A stretch of DNA of 46,607 nt from NCBI GenBank assembly GCA_002293455.1, contig DBDH01000019.1, positions 53,059 through 99,665 of the forward strand. The letters are read 5' to 3'. Shown here in pieces: positions 1 to 8,314 of this stretch. Source of the stretch: Treponema sp. UBA937 (GTDB taxonomy: Bacteria; Spirochaetota; Spirochaetia; Treponematales; Breznakiellaceae). The position numbers and the translations under genes are program-made. The notes under the pieces were generated by a model. That model ran no database searches. It saw nothing but the letters and a program-made list of their open reading frames with translations, and had not been told where the DNA came from. Numbering within the stretch: the stretch's first letter is position 1; each line of letters opens with the position of its first letter.

Positions 1-22
1 GCCTTTAGGCGCGAAATCGCAT

Positions 23-60
23 GAGCTTGTGCAAAACTAACCGAGTTTTGCAACAAGCTC
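23..60. repeat. long stem-loop at left edge
   Basis: Two 16-17 base arms (23-38 and 44-60) are complementary apart from one bulged base and enclose a 5-base loop. No T-run follows on the plus strand. It could be the terminator of a gene lying to the left, or a dispersed palindromic element. The rest of 61-190 holds no gene that I can see. Confidence 0.6.
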
Positions 61-172
61 AGGTTATTCCCACATTACGCTGTTTCACATTATACCCCCA
101 AGCGAGTAATTCCCACTCTTTATGAGCTTAGGGGTTTTCCACGAAAAATTACCGCACGCCTAAAAAGCATTA

Positions 173-201
173 TTGCTTTCATAATCGATAAGGTGTATGA
201 T
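173..201 (+). promoter_or_regulatory. sigma70-like promoter of the HD-GYP gene
   Basis: TTGCTT at 173-178 and TATGAT at 196-201 are 17 bases apart. Predicted transcription would begin near 208, which rules out the earlier in-frame ATG at 193 and favours the GTG start at 247. Confidence 0.5.
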
Positions 202-246
202 AAGAAGAAGAGATTCATAAACAGCCCAAGAATAAGAGGGAAAATC

Positions 247-1272
247 GTGACTAAAATGATTTTTGTAGTGGATGACAGCGATACGAATCTCATAACGGCG
301 GATAAATCGTTGGAAAAACGGTATCGGGTGATGACAATGTCCTCCGCGGCCAAAATGTTCAAGCTTTTGAACAAAATTACGCCTGATTTAATTCTATTGG
401 ATATTGAAATGCCTGAAATGAACGGTTTTGAAACATTAGCACGTCTCAAAGCCCACCATACATACGCATCGATCCCCGTTATATTTTTAACAAGTCAGGT
501 AAATGCCGAAATTGAAGCCAATGGCTTTGATTTGGGCGTAGTGGATTTTATTACAAAACCGTTTTCCGAACTTGTGCTGCTCAACCGCATCCGAACCCAT
601 TTGGAGATAGACGCGGTCATCAGAGAGCGGACGTCCCAGCTGGAGAGGCTCCAAAACGGCATCTTATTTGTATTAGCGGATCTGATCGAAAACCGCGACC
701 ATACTACAGGCGGGCATAACGAACGCACGACGATCTATATCAAAATACTGCTGGACGCGATGATGGAACGGAAGATTTACGCCAATGAAATGAGCGAATG
801 GAATATAGAGATGGTTGCGTTGTCCGCCAGGCTGCATGATGTAGGCAAAATCACGATACCGGATTATATTTTAAACAAACCGGGACCATTGAGTGCGGAA
901 GAATGTGAAACCATGAAGACCCATGTGACGGAAGGCGAACGCATTATTGATCAAATTATCAGCCGCACGGGCGATGTTACGTTTTTGCAGAACGCCAAGC
1001 TGTTCGCGGGCTATCACCACGAACACTGGGCCGGCCCAGGGGGCTATCCCTACGGCAAGAAAGGGACTGAGATCCCGCTGCAAGGGCGTATTATGGCCAT
1101 TGTAGACGTGTATGACGCGCTTGTTTCCGAGCGTCCGTATAAAAAGCCTTTTTCGGACAGCGAAGCGGTTGATATTATCATGAAACAGGCAGGTTTGCAA
1201 TTTGACCCCGTCATCACGGAAGTGTTTTTTACGATTAAGGATCAGTTTAAAGCGATAAGAATGGAAGTATAA
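247..1272 (+). CDS. response regulator with REC and HD-GYP domains (cyclic-di-GMP phosphodiesterase type)
   Basis: A cytoplasmic two-component output protein of 341 residues. The N-terminal receiver domain (about residues 3-120) shows the VVDDSD acidic pocket and the phospho-acceptor context LLDIEMPEMNG. After a short helix comes an HD-GYP domain with the HDVGKI metal-binding motif and the downstream IVDVYDAL and RPYK motifs. HD-GYP proteins of this family usually hydrolyse cyclic-di-GMP. The signature that normally reads HHExxDGxGYP reads HHEHWAGPGGYP here, with Asp lost and one residue gained, so activity is uncertain. The start is GTG 247, with AAGAGGG 6 bases upstream; ATG 256 is an alternative. 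The hybrid kinase gene begins 37 bases downstream, so the two are probably cotranscribed and functionally paired. Confidence 0.9.
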   Translation: MTKMIFVVDDSDTNLITADKSLEKRYRVMTMSSAAKMFKLLNKITPDLILLDIEMPEMNGFETLARLKAHHTYASIPVIFLTSQVNAEIEANGFDLGVVDFITKPFSELVLLNRIRTHLEIDAVIRERTSQLERLQNGILFVLADLIENRDHTTGGHNERTTIYIKILLDAMMERKIYANEMSEWNIEMVALSARLHDVGKITIPDYILNKPGPLSAEECETMKTHVTEGERIIDQIISRTGDVTFLQNAKLFAGYHHEHWAGPGGYPYGKKGTEIPLQGRIMAIVDVYDALVSERPYKKPFSDSEAVDIIMKQAGLQFDPVITEVFFTIKDQFKAIRMEV

Positions 1273-1309
1273 GGCTTAATTTTACAATTCCGGATAAGAG
1301 GGTGCTGAT

Positions 1310-3934
1310 ATGAACACAGAAGATAAGCTGAAAACCGACACCAATGAATTGTCGATCCTGATAATGGACACGATGCCCATCGTTTGTTTTTGCTGGGACG
1401 AAGAACATACACTTGCGGGATGCAACGCGGAAGCGCAGCGCCTGTTCGAGCTGTCAAGCAAACAAGAGGTAGTCGAGCGTTTTGCCGAGCTTTTACCCGT
1501 TTATCAGCCGGACAGGGAAGCATCGGCTGAAAAAATGGAACAGGTACTGCGGGACGCTGCGAACGGCACATCCAACCACTACGAGTTTTTGTTCCAAAAA
1601 CCTAACGGCGATCCAATCCTCTGTGACTTTTTCGTCATTCGTATCGACCATCAGGGCAGCTTTTTTCTTGCAGGCTATGCCAGAGATCTACGCGCGGAAA
1701 AAGCGACTTTGGAAGAGCTCCGCGGAGCGGACGAATTTGCGCAAATCATGCTGGACGCGGCACCGCTGCCTTGCTGTTTGTTCAACAATCGGCACGAACC
1801 CATTTTCTGTAACCAGGAGATGGTTAAGCATTTTGTCGTGGCGGATAAGCGGGAAGCGATGGAACGGGTGTATTCATTCGGCCCTAAATACCAGCCGGAC
1901 GGCCGGGGAAGTTTTGATACGTTCCACAAGCTGATCCAAAAGGGCTTTGACGAAGGGTACTGCCGCTTGGAATGGATGCAGTGCGACAGTCAAAAAAGAC
2001 CGATCCCGACCGAAATGACCATCGTGCGCGACCGCTATCGGGGTGAGTACGTCGTTGCGGTCTATACCAGGGATTTACGGGACCATGAGGAAATGCTGCA
2101 GGAAATGCAGTCCCGCAAAATTGCCGAGGAAAGCAACAAGCAAAAAAGCAAGTTTTTAGCGTCGGTAAGCCACGAAATACGAACACCCATGAACGCTATC
2201 TTGGGCATTACCGAAATTATGATGCAGGATGAAACGCTTTCGCCCAATTTACAAGAAGCCGTTGATATGATCTATAATTCAGGCGATTTGCTGATGGGCA
2301 TTATCAATGACTTATTGGACCTTTCCAAAATCGAAGCGGGTAAGTTGGAGCTGATGCTGGACAAATATGAGCTAGCCAGTCTTGTGAATGATACCGTTCA
2401 TTTAAACGTCATGCGCATCAACAGCAGGCCCATTGAGTTTGAGTTGAAGGTAGATGAAAATATACCGGCGGTGCTGCTGGGCGATGAGCTTCGCATCAAG
2501 CAAATATTGAATAATCTGCTGAACAACGCGTTCAAATATACGGACAGAGGCACGGTCAAACTTGTGGTACATGCGGAGGAAGTTAAAACCACTGACAGCC
2601 ATTCCGGCGTGGTTCTAGTTTTTCATGTGACCGACTCAGGCTGCGGCATGACACAAAGCCAGCTTGACAAGCTGTTTGACGAGTATACACGCTTCCCTTC
2701 TGAATTCCATCGTTTGGAGGGTACGGGGCTTGGCATGAGTATCACCAAAAATTTGATTACGCTCATGAACGGTGAAATCACCGTTGAAAGTGAACTGGGC
2801 AAGGGAACGTCCGTTACCGTTCGCTTACCGCAAGGAAGGATCGGTTCGGACGTATTAGGCCGGGAATTAGCCGAGGGTTTGCGTCAATTCCGCATAAATA
2901 GTCAGTCCCAAATGAGAAGAGCGCACATCGTCCGCGAACCGATGCCTTACGGCAGCGTATTGATCGTGGATGATGTGGAAACGAATTTATTTGTGGCCAA
3001 GGGGTTAATGTCACCCTATGGGCTGTCTATCGAGACGGTTTTAAGCGGGTATGAGGCCATTGAAAAAGTGAAAGCGGGCCATACCTATGATGTGATATTC
3101 ATGGACCATATGATGCCGCAGATGGACGGCATTGAGGCGGTCAAAGCCATCCGCGAGCTTGGTTATACGCGTCCCGTTGTTGTGCTGACCGCAAACGCCG
3201 TGGTGGGTAAGTCAGAGATGTTCTTAGCGAACGGCTTTGACGGCTTTGTTTCCAAACCCATCGATATGCGTCAGCTTAACGCGCTCCTCAATAAAATGGT
3301 GCGTGACAAGCATTCGCCGGAAGTCGTGGAGGCGGCACGCCGGAAAATGAGGGAGGCAAACGCGCAGGCAAACGAAAGGCTGCCGGATGTGCAATTGTTG
3401 GCATCCTTTCAGCGGGATGCGCACAAAGCGCTTGCGGTACTTAAAACACTGGAAAATAACGGAGGGCTTACCGAACAGGATGATATGCAAGCCTATATCA
3501 TTCACATCCACGGCATGAAAAGCGCCCTTTTAAACATTGGCGAACCGGAGCTTTCCGCCGCCGCTAAAAGGCTGGAGCAGGCGTTTAGGCAGAAGGACAT
3601 GAACGTTATATCGGCCGAAGCGCCGGCGTTTATACGCGCGCTGCGGGCGGCGAAGGAAAGGATACGGCTTGAGGAGGAGGACATCCTTCACAATCAGGAA
3701 GCCGCGCAAGAGGATACCGCGTTTCTGCGTGAAAAGCTTTGCGTTCTGCAAGAAGCCTGTGAAGCATATAACAACGAACAAGCCAAAGCCGCGCTTACGC
3801 AAATACAACAAAAACCATGTTCCCGCTCAACATTAGACGCATTAAATGACATAGCCGAATATTTATTGCACAGTGACTTTGAAGAAGCTGCGAACGTTGC
3901 GGCGAAAATGATTCGTATGCTGAATACCGCCTAG
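1310..3934 (+). CDS. hybrid sensor histidine kinase (PAS-PAS-HisKA-HATPase-REC-Hpt)
   Basis: An 874-residue multidomain sensor kinase without evident transmembrane segments, so probably a cytoplasmic sensor. Two PAS-like regions occupy about residues 15-125 and 140-260. A HisKA helix pair follows with the phospho-accepting His288 (SHEIRTP), then the HATPase domain with N box (NNLLNNAFKYT) and G boxes (DSGCGM, GTGLGMSI). A receiver domain has predicted phospho-acceptor Asp599 (MDHMMPQMDG). The C-terminal Hpt-like domain has His734 in an HGMKS context, and a helical tail ends the protein. This is a complete internal His-Asp-His relay. It probably hands phosphate to a separate receiver, and the REC/HD-GYP protein just upstream is the obvious candidate. 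The start ATG has GAGGG about 7 bases upstream. The signal sensed is unknown. Confidence 0.93.
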   Translation: MNTEDKLKTDTNELSILIMDTMPIVCFCWDEEHTLAGCNAEAQRLFELSSKQEVVERFAELLPVYQPDREASAEKMEQVLRDAANGTSNHYEFLFQKPNGDPILCDFFVIRIDHQGSFFLAGYARDLRAEKATLEELRGADEFAQIMLDAAPLPCCLFNNRHEPIFCNQEMVKHFVVADKREAMERVYSFGPKYQPDGRGSFDTFHKLIQKGFDEGYCRLEWMQCDSQKRPIPTEMTIVRDRYRGEYVVAVYTRDLRDHEEMLQEMQSRKIAEESNKQKSKFLASVSHEIRTPMNAILGITEIMMQDETLSPNLQEAVDMIYNSGDLLMGIINDLLDLSKIEAGKLELMLDKYELASLVNDTVHLNVMRINSRPIEFELKVDENIPAVLLGDELRIKQILNNLLNNAFKYTDRGTVKLVVHAEEVKTTDSHSGVVLVFHVTDSGCGMTQSQLDKLFDEYTRFPSEFHRLEGTGLGMSITKNLITLMNGEITVESELGKGTSVTVRLPQGRIGSDVLGRELAEGLRQFRINSQSQMRRAHIVREPMPYGSVLIVDDVETNLFVAKGLMSPYGLSIETVLSGYEAIEKVKAGHTYDVIFMDHMMPQMDGIEAVKAIRELGYTRPVVVLTANAVVGKSEMFLANGFDGFVSKPIDMRQLNALLNKMVRDKHSPEVVEAARRKMREANAQANERLPDVQLLASFQRDAHKALAVLKTLENNGGLTEQDDMQAYIIHIHGMKSALLNIGEPELSAAAKRLEQAFRQKDMNVISAEAPAFIRALRAAKERIRLEEEDILHNQEAAQEDTAFLREKLCVLQEACEAYNNEQAKAALTQIQQKPCSRSTLDALNDIAEYLLHSDFEEAANVAAKMIRMLNTA

Positions 3935-4028
3935 ATCATTTTCATGGCAGTTCACTTGGTTCTCTGAATCGCCGGGTCTCTCTCTTCGCATCCGGCGGCG
4001 TCAGAGCGCTGTCGGGATTCATCAAATA

Positions 4029-5195
4029 TTAATCGATATATTTCAGCGCGTCATCCAAATCTTTGATCAAATCCTCTGGATCTTCAAGCCCGATATGCAG
4101 ACGGACAAGCCCGATTCTGTCCGCGGGACAATCCGCGGGATTCGGATATTTTACCGCGTTGGGGAAAATAAGGCTTTCATAGCCGCCCCAGCTTACCGAG
4201 CGTTTAAAAAGCATTAACGAATTGACAAACTTTTCAATCTGATCAATTTTTTTGCATTTTAGCTGAAAACTGAAAAGCCCCGAACCGCCGGTAAATAACA
4301 TACGGGACAACGCAATCTGTTTGAATGAATCCAGCATCGGGTATAATACCGATTCCACTTTGGAATGCGTTTCCAGGTATGCGGCCGTTTTCATTGCTCC
4401 TTCAAAATGAGCTTTCATTCTGATAGGAAGCGTTCTCATCCCCCGAATCAAAAGCCAGGCCATAAAAGGATCGGGGACGGTTCCCATCTGCATGAATTCC
4501 TGCTTCTGAATCAAATCGATGTCGGCTTTTGAACCGGTAATGACTCCGGCAAGAATATCGCTGTTGCCGCCCAAATATTTTGTCGCCGAATGAAGCGAAA
4601 TATCGATGCCCATCGAAAGAGGATTACAGAAAATCGGCGTTGCCCATGTATTATCGATAATGGTTTTAATGTTTCTTTTCTTGGCTTCCTTTGCGATAGC
4701 CGGCAAATCCTGCAGTTTGAAAGTGAAGCTCGTAGGACTTTCCAGGTAAATGATCTTTGTTTTATCGGTAACAGCCGCGAAAATCGCATCGGTGTCGGTT
4801 CCATCCACAAAGGTCGTGGTAACTCCAAAGCGCGGGAGATATTTTGTCAGCAAAATTTCCGCCCAGCTGTAACAGTTTTCCACACAGACTATGTGATCGC
4901 CGGATTTTACAAAGGCCATAATCGCGTTTGAAATAGCCGCCGAACCGGAAGACACAAGTTTTGCGCGCCCGGCTCCTTCCAATGCCGCGATTTTTTGCTC
5001 CGCCAGCATTACCGTCGGATTATTTCCGCGGGTATACAAACAATGGTTCACTTCATCGTTCAAAGCGTCCCGAAATTCCGCGAAGCTCGGGAAACAAAAA
5101 ATTGATGTCTGAAAAATCGGCGGACTCACCGCGTTACCAGGCAGGTCCTCCTCATGCATGTGATGTAAAATATAACTAATATCTTTCCGATCCAT
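4029..5195 (-). CDS. Cys/Met-metabolism PLP-dependent enzyme (cystathionine gamma-synthase/beta-lyase/methionine gamma-lyase family)
   Basis: A fold-type I PLP enzyme of 388 residues, the usual length of this trans-sulfuration family. The Schiff-base lysine is Lys206 in the SATKYLGG context. DNTWATP (about 181-187) carries the cofactor-ring Asp, and YTRGNNPT (about 54-61) is the family's phosphate/substrate loop. The SWGG segment near residue 340 is typical of the family. The sequence does not let me choose between cystathionine gamma-synthase, cystathionine beta-lyase and methionine gamma-lyase. A strong purine-rich ribosome-binding site (GAAGGGGG) precedes the ATG. It is divergent from glyA, and the pair suggests one-carbon/sulfur amino-acid metabolism. 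No partner gene of the methionine pathway lies next to it. Confidence 0.9.
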   Translation of the reverse strand: MDRKDISYILHHMHEEDLPGNAVSPPIFQTSIFCFPSFAEFRDALNDEVNHCLYTRGNNPTVMLAEQKIAALEGAGRAKLVSSGSAAISNAIMAFVKSGDHIVCVENCYSWAEILLTKYLPRFGVTTTFVDGTDTDAIFAAVTDKTKIIYLESPTSFTFKLQDLPAIAKEAKKRNIKTIIDNTWATPIFCNPLSMGIDISLHSATKYLGGNSDILAGVITGSKADIDLIQKQEFMQMGTVPDPFMAWLLIRGMRTLPIRMKAHFEGAMKTAAYLETHSKVESVLYPMLDSFKQIALSRMLFTGGSGLFSFQLKCKKIDQIEKFVNSLMLFKRSVSWGGYESLIFPNAVKYPNPADCPADRIGLVRLHIGLEDPEDLIKDLDDALKYID

Positions 5196-5260
5196 TTTTT
5201 TCCCCCTTCAATTAGTCTTGGTGCTTTTTTCGGAATAAGTCAAGAAAAAAAATCGCATAC

Positions 5261-5289
5261 TTGAAAAATCATCCTGTAAAAGATACGCT
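5261..5289 (+). promoter_or_regulatory. sigma70-like promoter of glyA
   Basis: TTGAAA (5261-5266) and TACGCT (5284-5289) are separated by 17 bases. Transcription would start near 5296, giving a leader of about 30 bases that contains the GAGGAG ribosome-binding site. Confidence 0.45.
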
Positions 5290-5326
5290 GTACACATGAG
5301 TTTTGTTTACACAGAGGAGTATATAG

Positions 5327-6844
5327 ATGAATAAGAATCCAGTAACGGAATATCTTTCCAAGACCAGTCCAGATAAGATTAATACGGCGATGTTGGCATA
5401 CCTTTGTAACTTGCAGGAAACCGCGGCGGCGGCGCCGGAAATCGCGGCTTCTATCGTAAAGGAGCTGGAAAATCAGCGGAAGAAGGTAAAGCTCATTGCG
5501 AGTGAAAATTATTGTTCCATGGCGGTTCAGCTTGCGATGGGAAATCTTCTTACCGATAAATATGCCGAAGGGATGCCGAATCATCGTTTCTATGCGGGAA
5601 ACGAAAATGTAGATAATATCGAAGCCCTTGCCGCAAGCGAGGCCTGTAAAATTTTCGGCGCAGAATATGCCAATGTTCAGCCTCACTGCGGCGCGGACGC
5701 AAACATGCTTGCCTACTGGGCAATTCTGACTACCAGGATAGAAAATCCGGCTTTGGAAAAATACGGCCAGACCAATCTGTATAAATTAAGCGATGATCAA
5801 TGGAAGGAGCTTAAAGCGGAACTCGGAAATCAGAAACTGCTGGGGCTCGATTATTATTCCGGCGGTCATTTAACCCACGGATACCGCTACAATGTTTCGG
5901 CGCGGATGTTTGATGTATACGGTTACACGGTAGACAAAGAAAGCGGCGTTCTCGATTACGATCAAATTGAAAAACAGGCGCTCGAAATAAAGCCGCTTAT
6001 TCTTCTTGCGGGATACTCGGCTTATCCCCGGAAAATCAACTTTAAACGGATGCGCGAAATTGCCGACAAAGTTGGGGCGGTATTTATGGTCGATATGGCC
6101 CATTTTGCCGGGCTTGTCGCGGGGAAAGTTTTTACCGGCGAATACGACCCTATTCCCTACGCTCATGTAGTAACTACGACGACGCATAAAACCCTTCGAG
6201 GGCCGAGGGCCGGAATGGTTTTATCCGTCAAAGAATTTGCCGAATCGCTTGATAAAGGCTGTCCCCTCGTGATGGGCGGTCCGCTTCCCCACGTTATTGC
6301 CGCAAAAGCCGCCGCCTTCCGGGAAGCGGGCAGACCGGAATTTCAGCAATACGCGGCAAAGATTGTAGAAAACTGCCGGGCCTTGGCGGCAAGCTGCGTG
6401 AAAAACGGCCTTGAAGTGCTGACCGGCGGAACAGATAATCATTTGCTCCTGGTAAATGTCCGGAATCTTGGCATAACGGGACGTCAGGCGGAAAGCGCGC
6501 TTCATGAATGCAATATCACCCTGAACAGAAACAGCCTTCCCTTTGATCCTAACGGTCCTTGGTATACGTCGGGGCTGAGAATCGGGACTGCCGCGACAAC
6601 GTCTTTGGGCATGAATACAGATGATATGGAAGAACTCGGAGGCATTATCGCCCTGGTTCTGAAAGGCTGCAAACCCGCCCCCGACGCGAAAGATCCTTCC
6701 AAAACCAGCAAAGCAAAATATGTGATTGATGCGGACGCAAAGCAGGAAGCGATGAATCGGGTGGAAAAATTATTGTCCCGATACCCTGTTTACCCTGAAT
6801 TGGATTTGGACTTTTTAAAGGCATCCTTTGTTAATGCCGACTAA
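5327..6844 (+). CDS. glyA: serine hydroxymethyltransferase, long form
   Basis: Interconverts serine and glycine with tetrahydrofolate and is the main source of one-carbon units; cytoplasmic PLP enzyme. The PLP lysine is Lys288 in VVTTTTHKTLRGPRAG. Other conserved blocks are ENYCS (60-64), HRFYAGNENVD (86-96), HCGADAN (120-126), GGHLTHGYRYN (179-189) and VDMAHFAGLVA (255-265). At 505 residues it is about 85 longer than the common bacterial enzyme. The surplus is an N-terminal extension of roughly 40 residues and an insertion of roughly 40 residues (about 132-172) before the GGHLTHG block. This architecture is known from treponemal and chlamydial GlyA. The start is supported by CAGAGGAG upstream of the ATG. 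A large stem-loop follows the stop codon. Confidence 0.96.
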   Translation: MNKNPVTEYLSKTSPDKINTAMLAYLCNLQETAAAAPEIAASIVKELENQRKKVKLIASENYCSMAVQLAMGNLLTDKYAEGMPNHRFYAGNENVDNIEALAASEACKIFGAEYANVQPHCGADANMLAYWAILTTRIENPALEKYGQTNLYKLSDDQWKELKAELGNQKLLGLDYYSGGHLTHGYRYNVSARMFDVYGYTVDKESGVLDYDQIEKQALEIKPLILLAGYSAYPRKINFKRMREIADKVGAVFMVDMAHFAGLVAGKVFTGEYDPIPYAHVVTTTTHKTLRGPRAGMVLSVKEFAESLDKGCPLVMGGPLPHVIAAKAAAFREAGRPEFQQYAAKIVENCRALAASCVKNGLEVLTGGTDNHLLLVNVRNLGITGRQAESALHECNITLNRNSLPFDPNGPWYTSGLRIGTAATTSLGMNTDDMEELGGIIALVLKGCKPAPDAKDPSKTSKAKYVIDADAKQEAMNRVEKLLSRYPVYPELDLDFLKASFVNAD

Positions 6845-6859
6845 ATTGATTGTATGCGA

Positions 6860-6925
6860 AGGGTACATACCTTCTGCACACCCTCGCGTGCGAGCCTTGG
6901 GGCGTTGAAAAAAGGTATGTACCCT
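6860..6925. terminator. large stem-loop between glyA and the AI-2E permease gene
   Basis: Two perfectly complementary 14-base arms (6860-6873 and 6912-6925) enclose a 38-base loop. The loop itself contains a small CTCGC/GCGAG hairpin (6883-6894). It lies between convergent genes and could end transcription from both sides, although a clear T-run is missing. The loop shares the string CCCTCGCGT with another hairpin region near 10165, so a dispersed repeat is also possible. Confidence 0.6.
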
Positions 6926-6959
6926 GAGTCAAATACCTTACCAAAAACAACATACCCAG

Positions 6960-8177
6960 CTACTTGCGGCGGGGATGTTGATTTTTTTCAGCATTAACAT
7001 CAACTAAAGAAGGGCGTTTTTCGGAAGATTCTTCATCGCTATCAGGTGAAGAATCTTCGGTGTTATCGGAATCCTCCGGCGATGATTTTTTTTCGTTTTC
7101 AGCCCTTTTTACAAGAACCGATTTACGGGAACCAAGCAGAATAGAAACAGGTTCCAGTATGGGGACATTTTCACAAATAATTTTGATAATTACCGTCATG
7201 GGAACCGCCAGAATCATTCCCGCAAAACCCCAAATATAGCCCCAAAGAAGCAGCGAAGCCAACACCGCCACAGGAGACAGGCCCAAATTATCACCCATGA
7301 CCTTAGGCTCAATAATGTTCCCGATGATTATATTTGTACCAAGCATAATAACCGCGACCGCGATAATCGGCCCCGGTTCCGGCCAGAATTGAATTAAGGC
7401 AAAGAGGGACGCCCCGAGTCCGGCCGCAATGCTGCCGACATTGGGAATAAAATTAAGGATGAACTGAATAATCCCCCAAACTACAGCGAATTCCAAACCG
7501 ACAAAACCGAGAGCCAAAGCAACGATGAGCCCGGTTGCAAAAGAAATAAAGAATTTTGTTGAAAGATAGCGGGTAACCTGCATTACTACATCGGCACTGA
7601 TTTTCTTTATCTGTCCTGAATGCCGGTTCTCAAAAGCAAGATCGATCTTTTCTCTAAACTGGGAAGTTTCCAAAAGAATGAAAACCATAAATAATACGAC
7701 CATGAAAGCGTCTTTCAGGAAAAACACAAAAGAATTGGAAAAAGACAGGGTAAAATCGCGGACTCTGTTTCTTACGCCCAATTGTCCCCAAAGATTTTGC
7801 ATAAAGGAAAGCTGTTCATCGTAGGGCAGCTCAAAAAGGTCGGCAAGCCACGCATATATTTCCATAAACCTGTTTTCATATCGTGGATACAGGGTCAGAA
7901 TCGCTTTACCGGAAGAAAACAAAACTATTCCCATAAGATACAACCCCGCAACAATGATCAGGATTGCAAATATAATTGCCGCTATCCGGGGAATATGATG
8001 CCGCCCCATAAAGGCAACCATCGGTTCCATAACAAAAGCCAAAAGCATTGAAATCGTAAAGGGAAGAATAACAGAGGAACAAATTTTTAAAACAGCACCC
8101 GCAAAAACGAAAGCAATAAAAATCAACAAGAAAAACGCGGCCTTACCTGAATTAAAACTTTTAAACCGATCTTTCAT
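6960..8177 (-). CDS. AI-2E/PerM (UPF0118) family membrane permease
   Basis: An integral inner-membrane protein of 405 residues with about eight hydrophobic segments. N-terminal helices lie at residues 12-75, a soluble amphipathic stretch follows (about 85-155), and then the family's C-terminal hydrophobic block, in which the conserved pattern IIEPKVMGDNLGLSPV (about 285-300) is clear. The family has been linked to autoinducer-2 export and to Na+/H+ antiport; the substrate here cannot be read from sequence. The last 45 residues form a highly acidic, Ser-rich tail ending in a basic patch, unusual for the family and probably cytoplasmic. No ribosome-binding site precedes the ATG. A promoter -10 element ends 6 bases before it, so a leaderless transcript is likely. 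Confidence 0.88.
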   Translation of the reverse strand: MKDRFKSFNSGKAAFFLLIFIAFVFAGAVLKICSSVILPFTISMLLAFVMEPMVAFMGRHHIPRIAAIIFAILIIVAGLYLMGIVLFSSGKAILTLYPRYENRFMEIYAWLADLFELPYDEQLSFMQNLWGQLGVRNRVRDFTLSFSNSFVFFLKDAFMVVLFMVFILLETSQFREKIDLAFENRHSGQIKKISADVVMQVTRYLSTKFFISFATGLIVALALGFVGLEFAVVWGIIQFILNFIPNVGSIAAGLGASLFALIQFWPEPGPIIAVAVIMLGTNIIIGNIIEPKVMGDNLGLSPVAVLASLLLWGYIWGFAGMILAVPMTVIIKIICENVPILEPVSILLGSRKSVLVKRAENEKKSSPEDSDNTEDSSPDSDEESSEKRPSLVDVNAEKNQHPRRK

Positions 8178-8183
8178 ATTTTC

Positions 8184-8212
8184 ATTGTATCTTAAAAATA
8201 CAAGTTTGTCAG
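8184..8212 (-). promoter_or_regulatory. sigma70-like promoter of the AI-2E permease, leaderless arrangement
   Basis: Read on the minus strand, CTGACA (8207-8212) and TACAAT (8184-8189) are 17 bases apart. The -10 element ends only 6 bases before the ATG at 8177, so the predicted transcript starts at or next to the start codon. Confidence 0.55.
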
Positions 8213-8241
8213 GGAAAAAAGCAAAGATTAATGAAAATGAG

Positions 8242-8272
8242 GCTTCCTCGAAAACAAACGTTTCCGAGGAGC
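8242..8272 (-). terminator. stem-loop downstream of the Na/Pi cotransporter gene
   Basis: Arms at about 8242-8255 and 8260-8272 pair with one bulge. On the minus strand the stem is followed by a moderately T-rich stretch. It separates the Na/Pi cotransporter gene from the permease gene, consistent with the permease having its own promoter. Confidence 0.55.
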
Positions 8273-8314
8273 TTCACTATAGAACAAATTCACATGGAAA
8301 CAAGATCTATCGCA

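Noticed and set aside
3935..4028. CGCCGG/CCGGCG dyad between the hybrid kinase and the PLP enzyme as a terminator
   Set aside because: The arms are only 6 bases with a 17-base loop and no T-run. Too weak to list as a feature.
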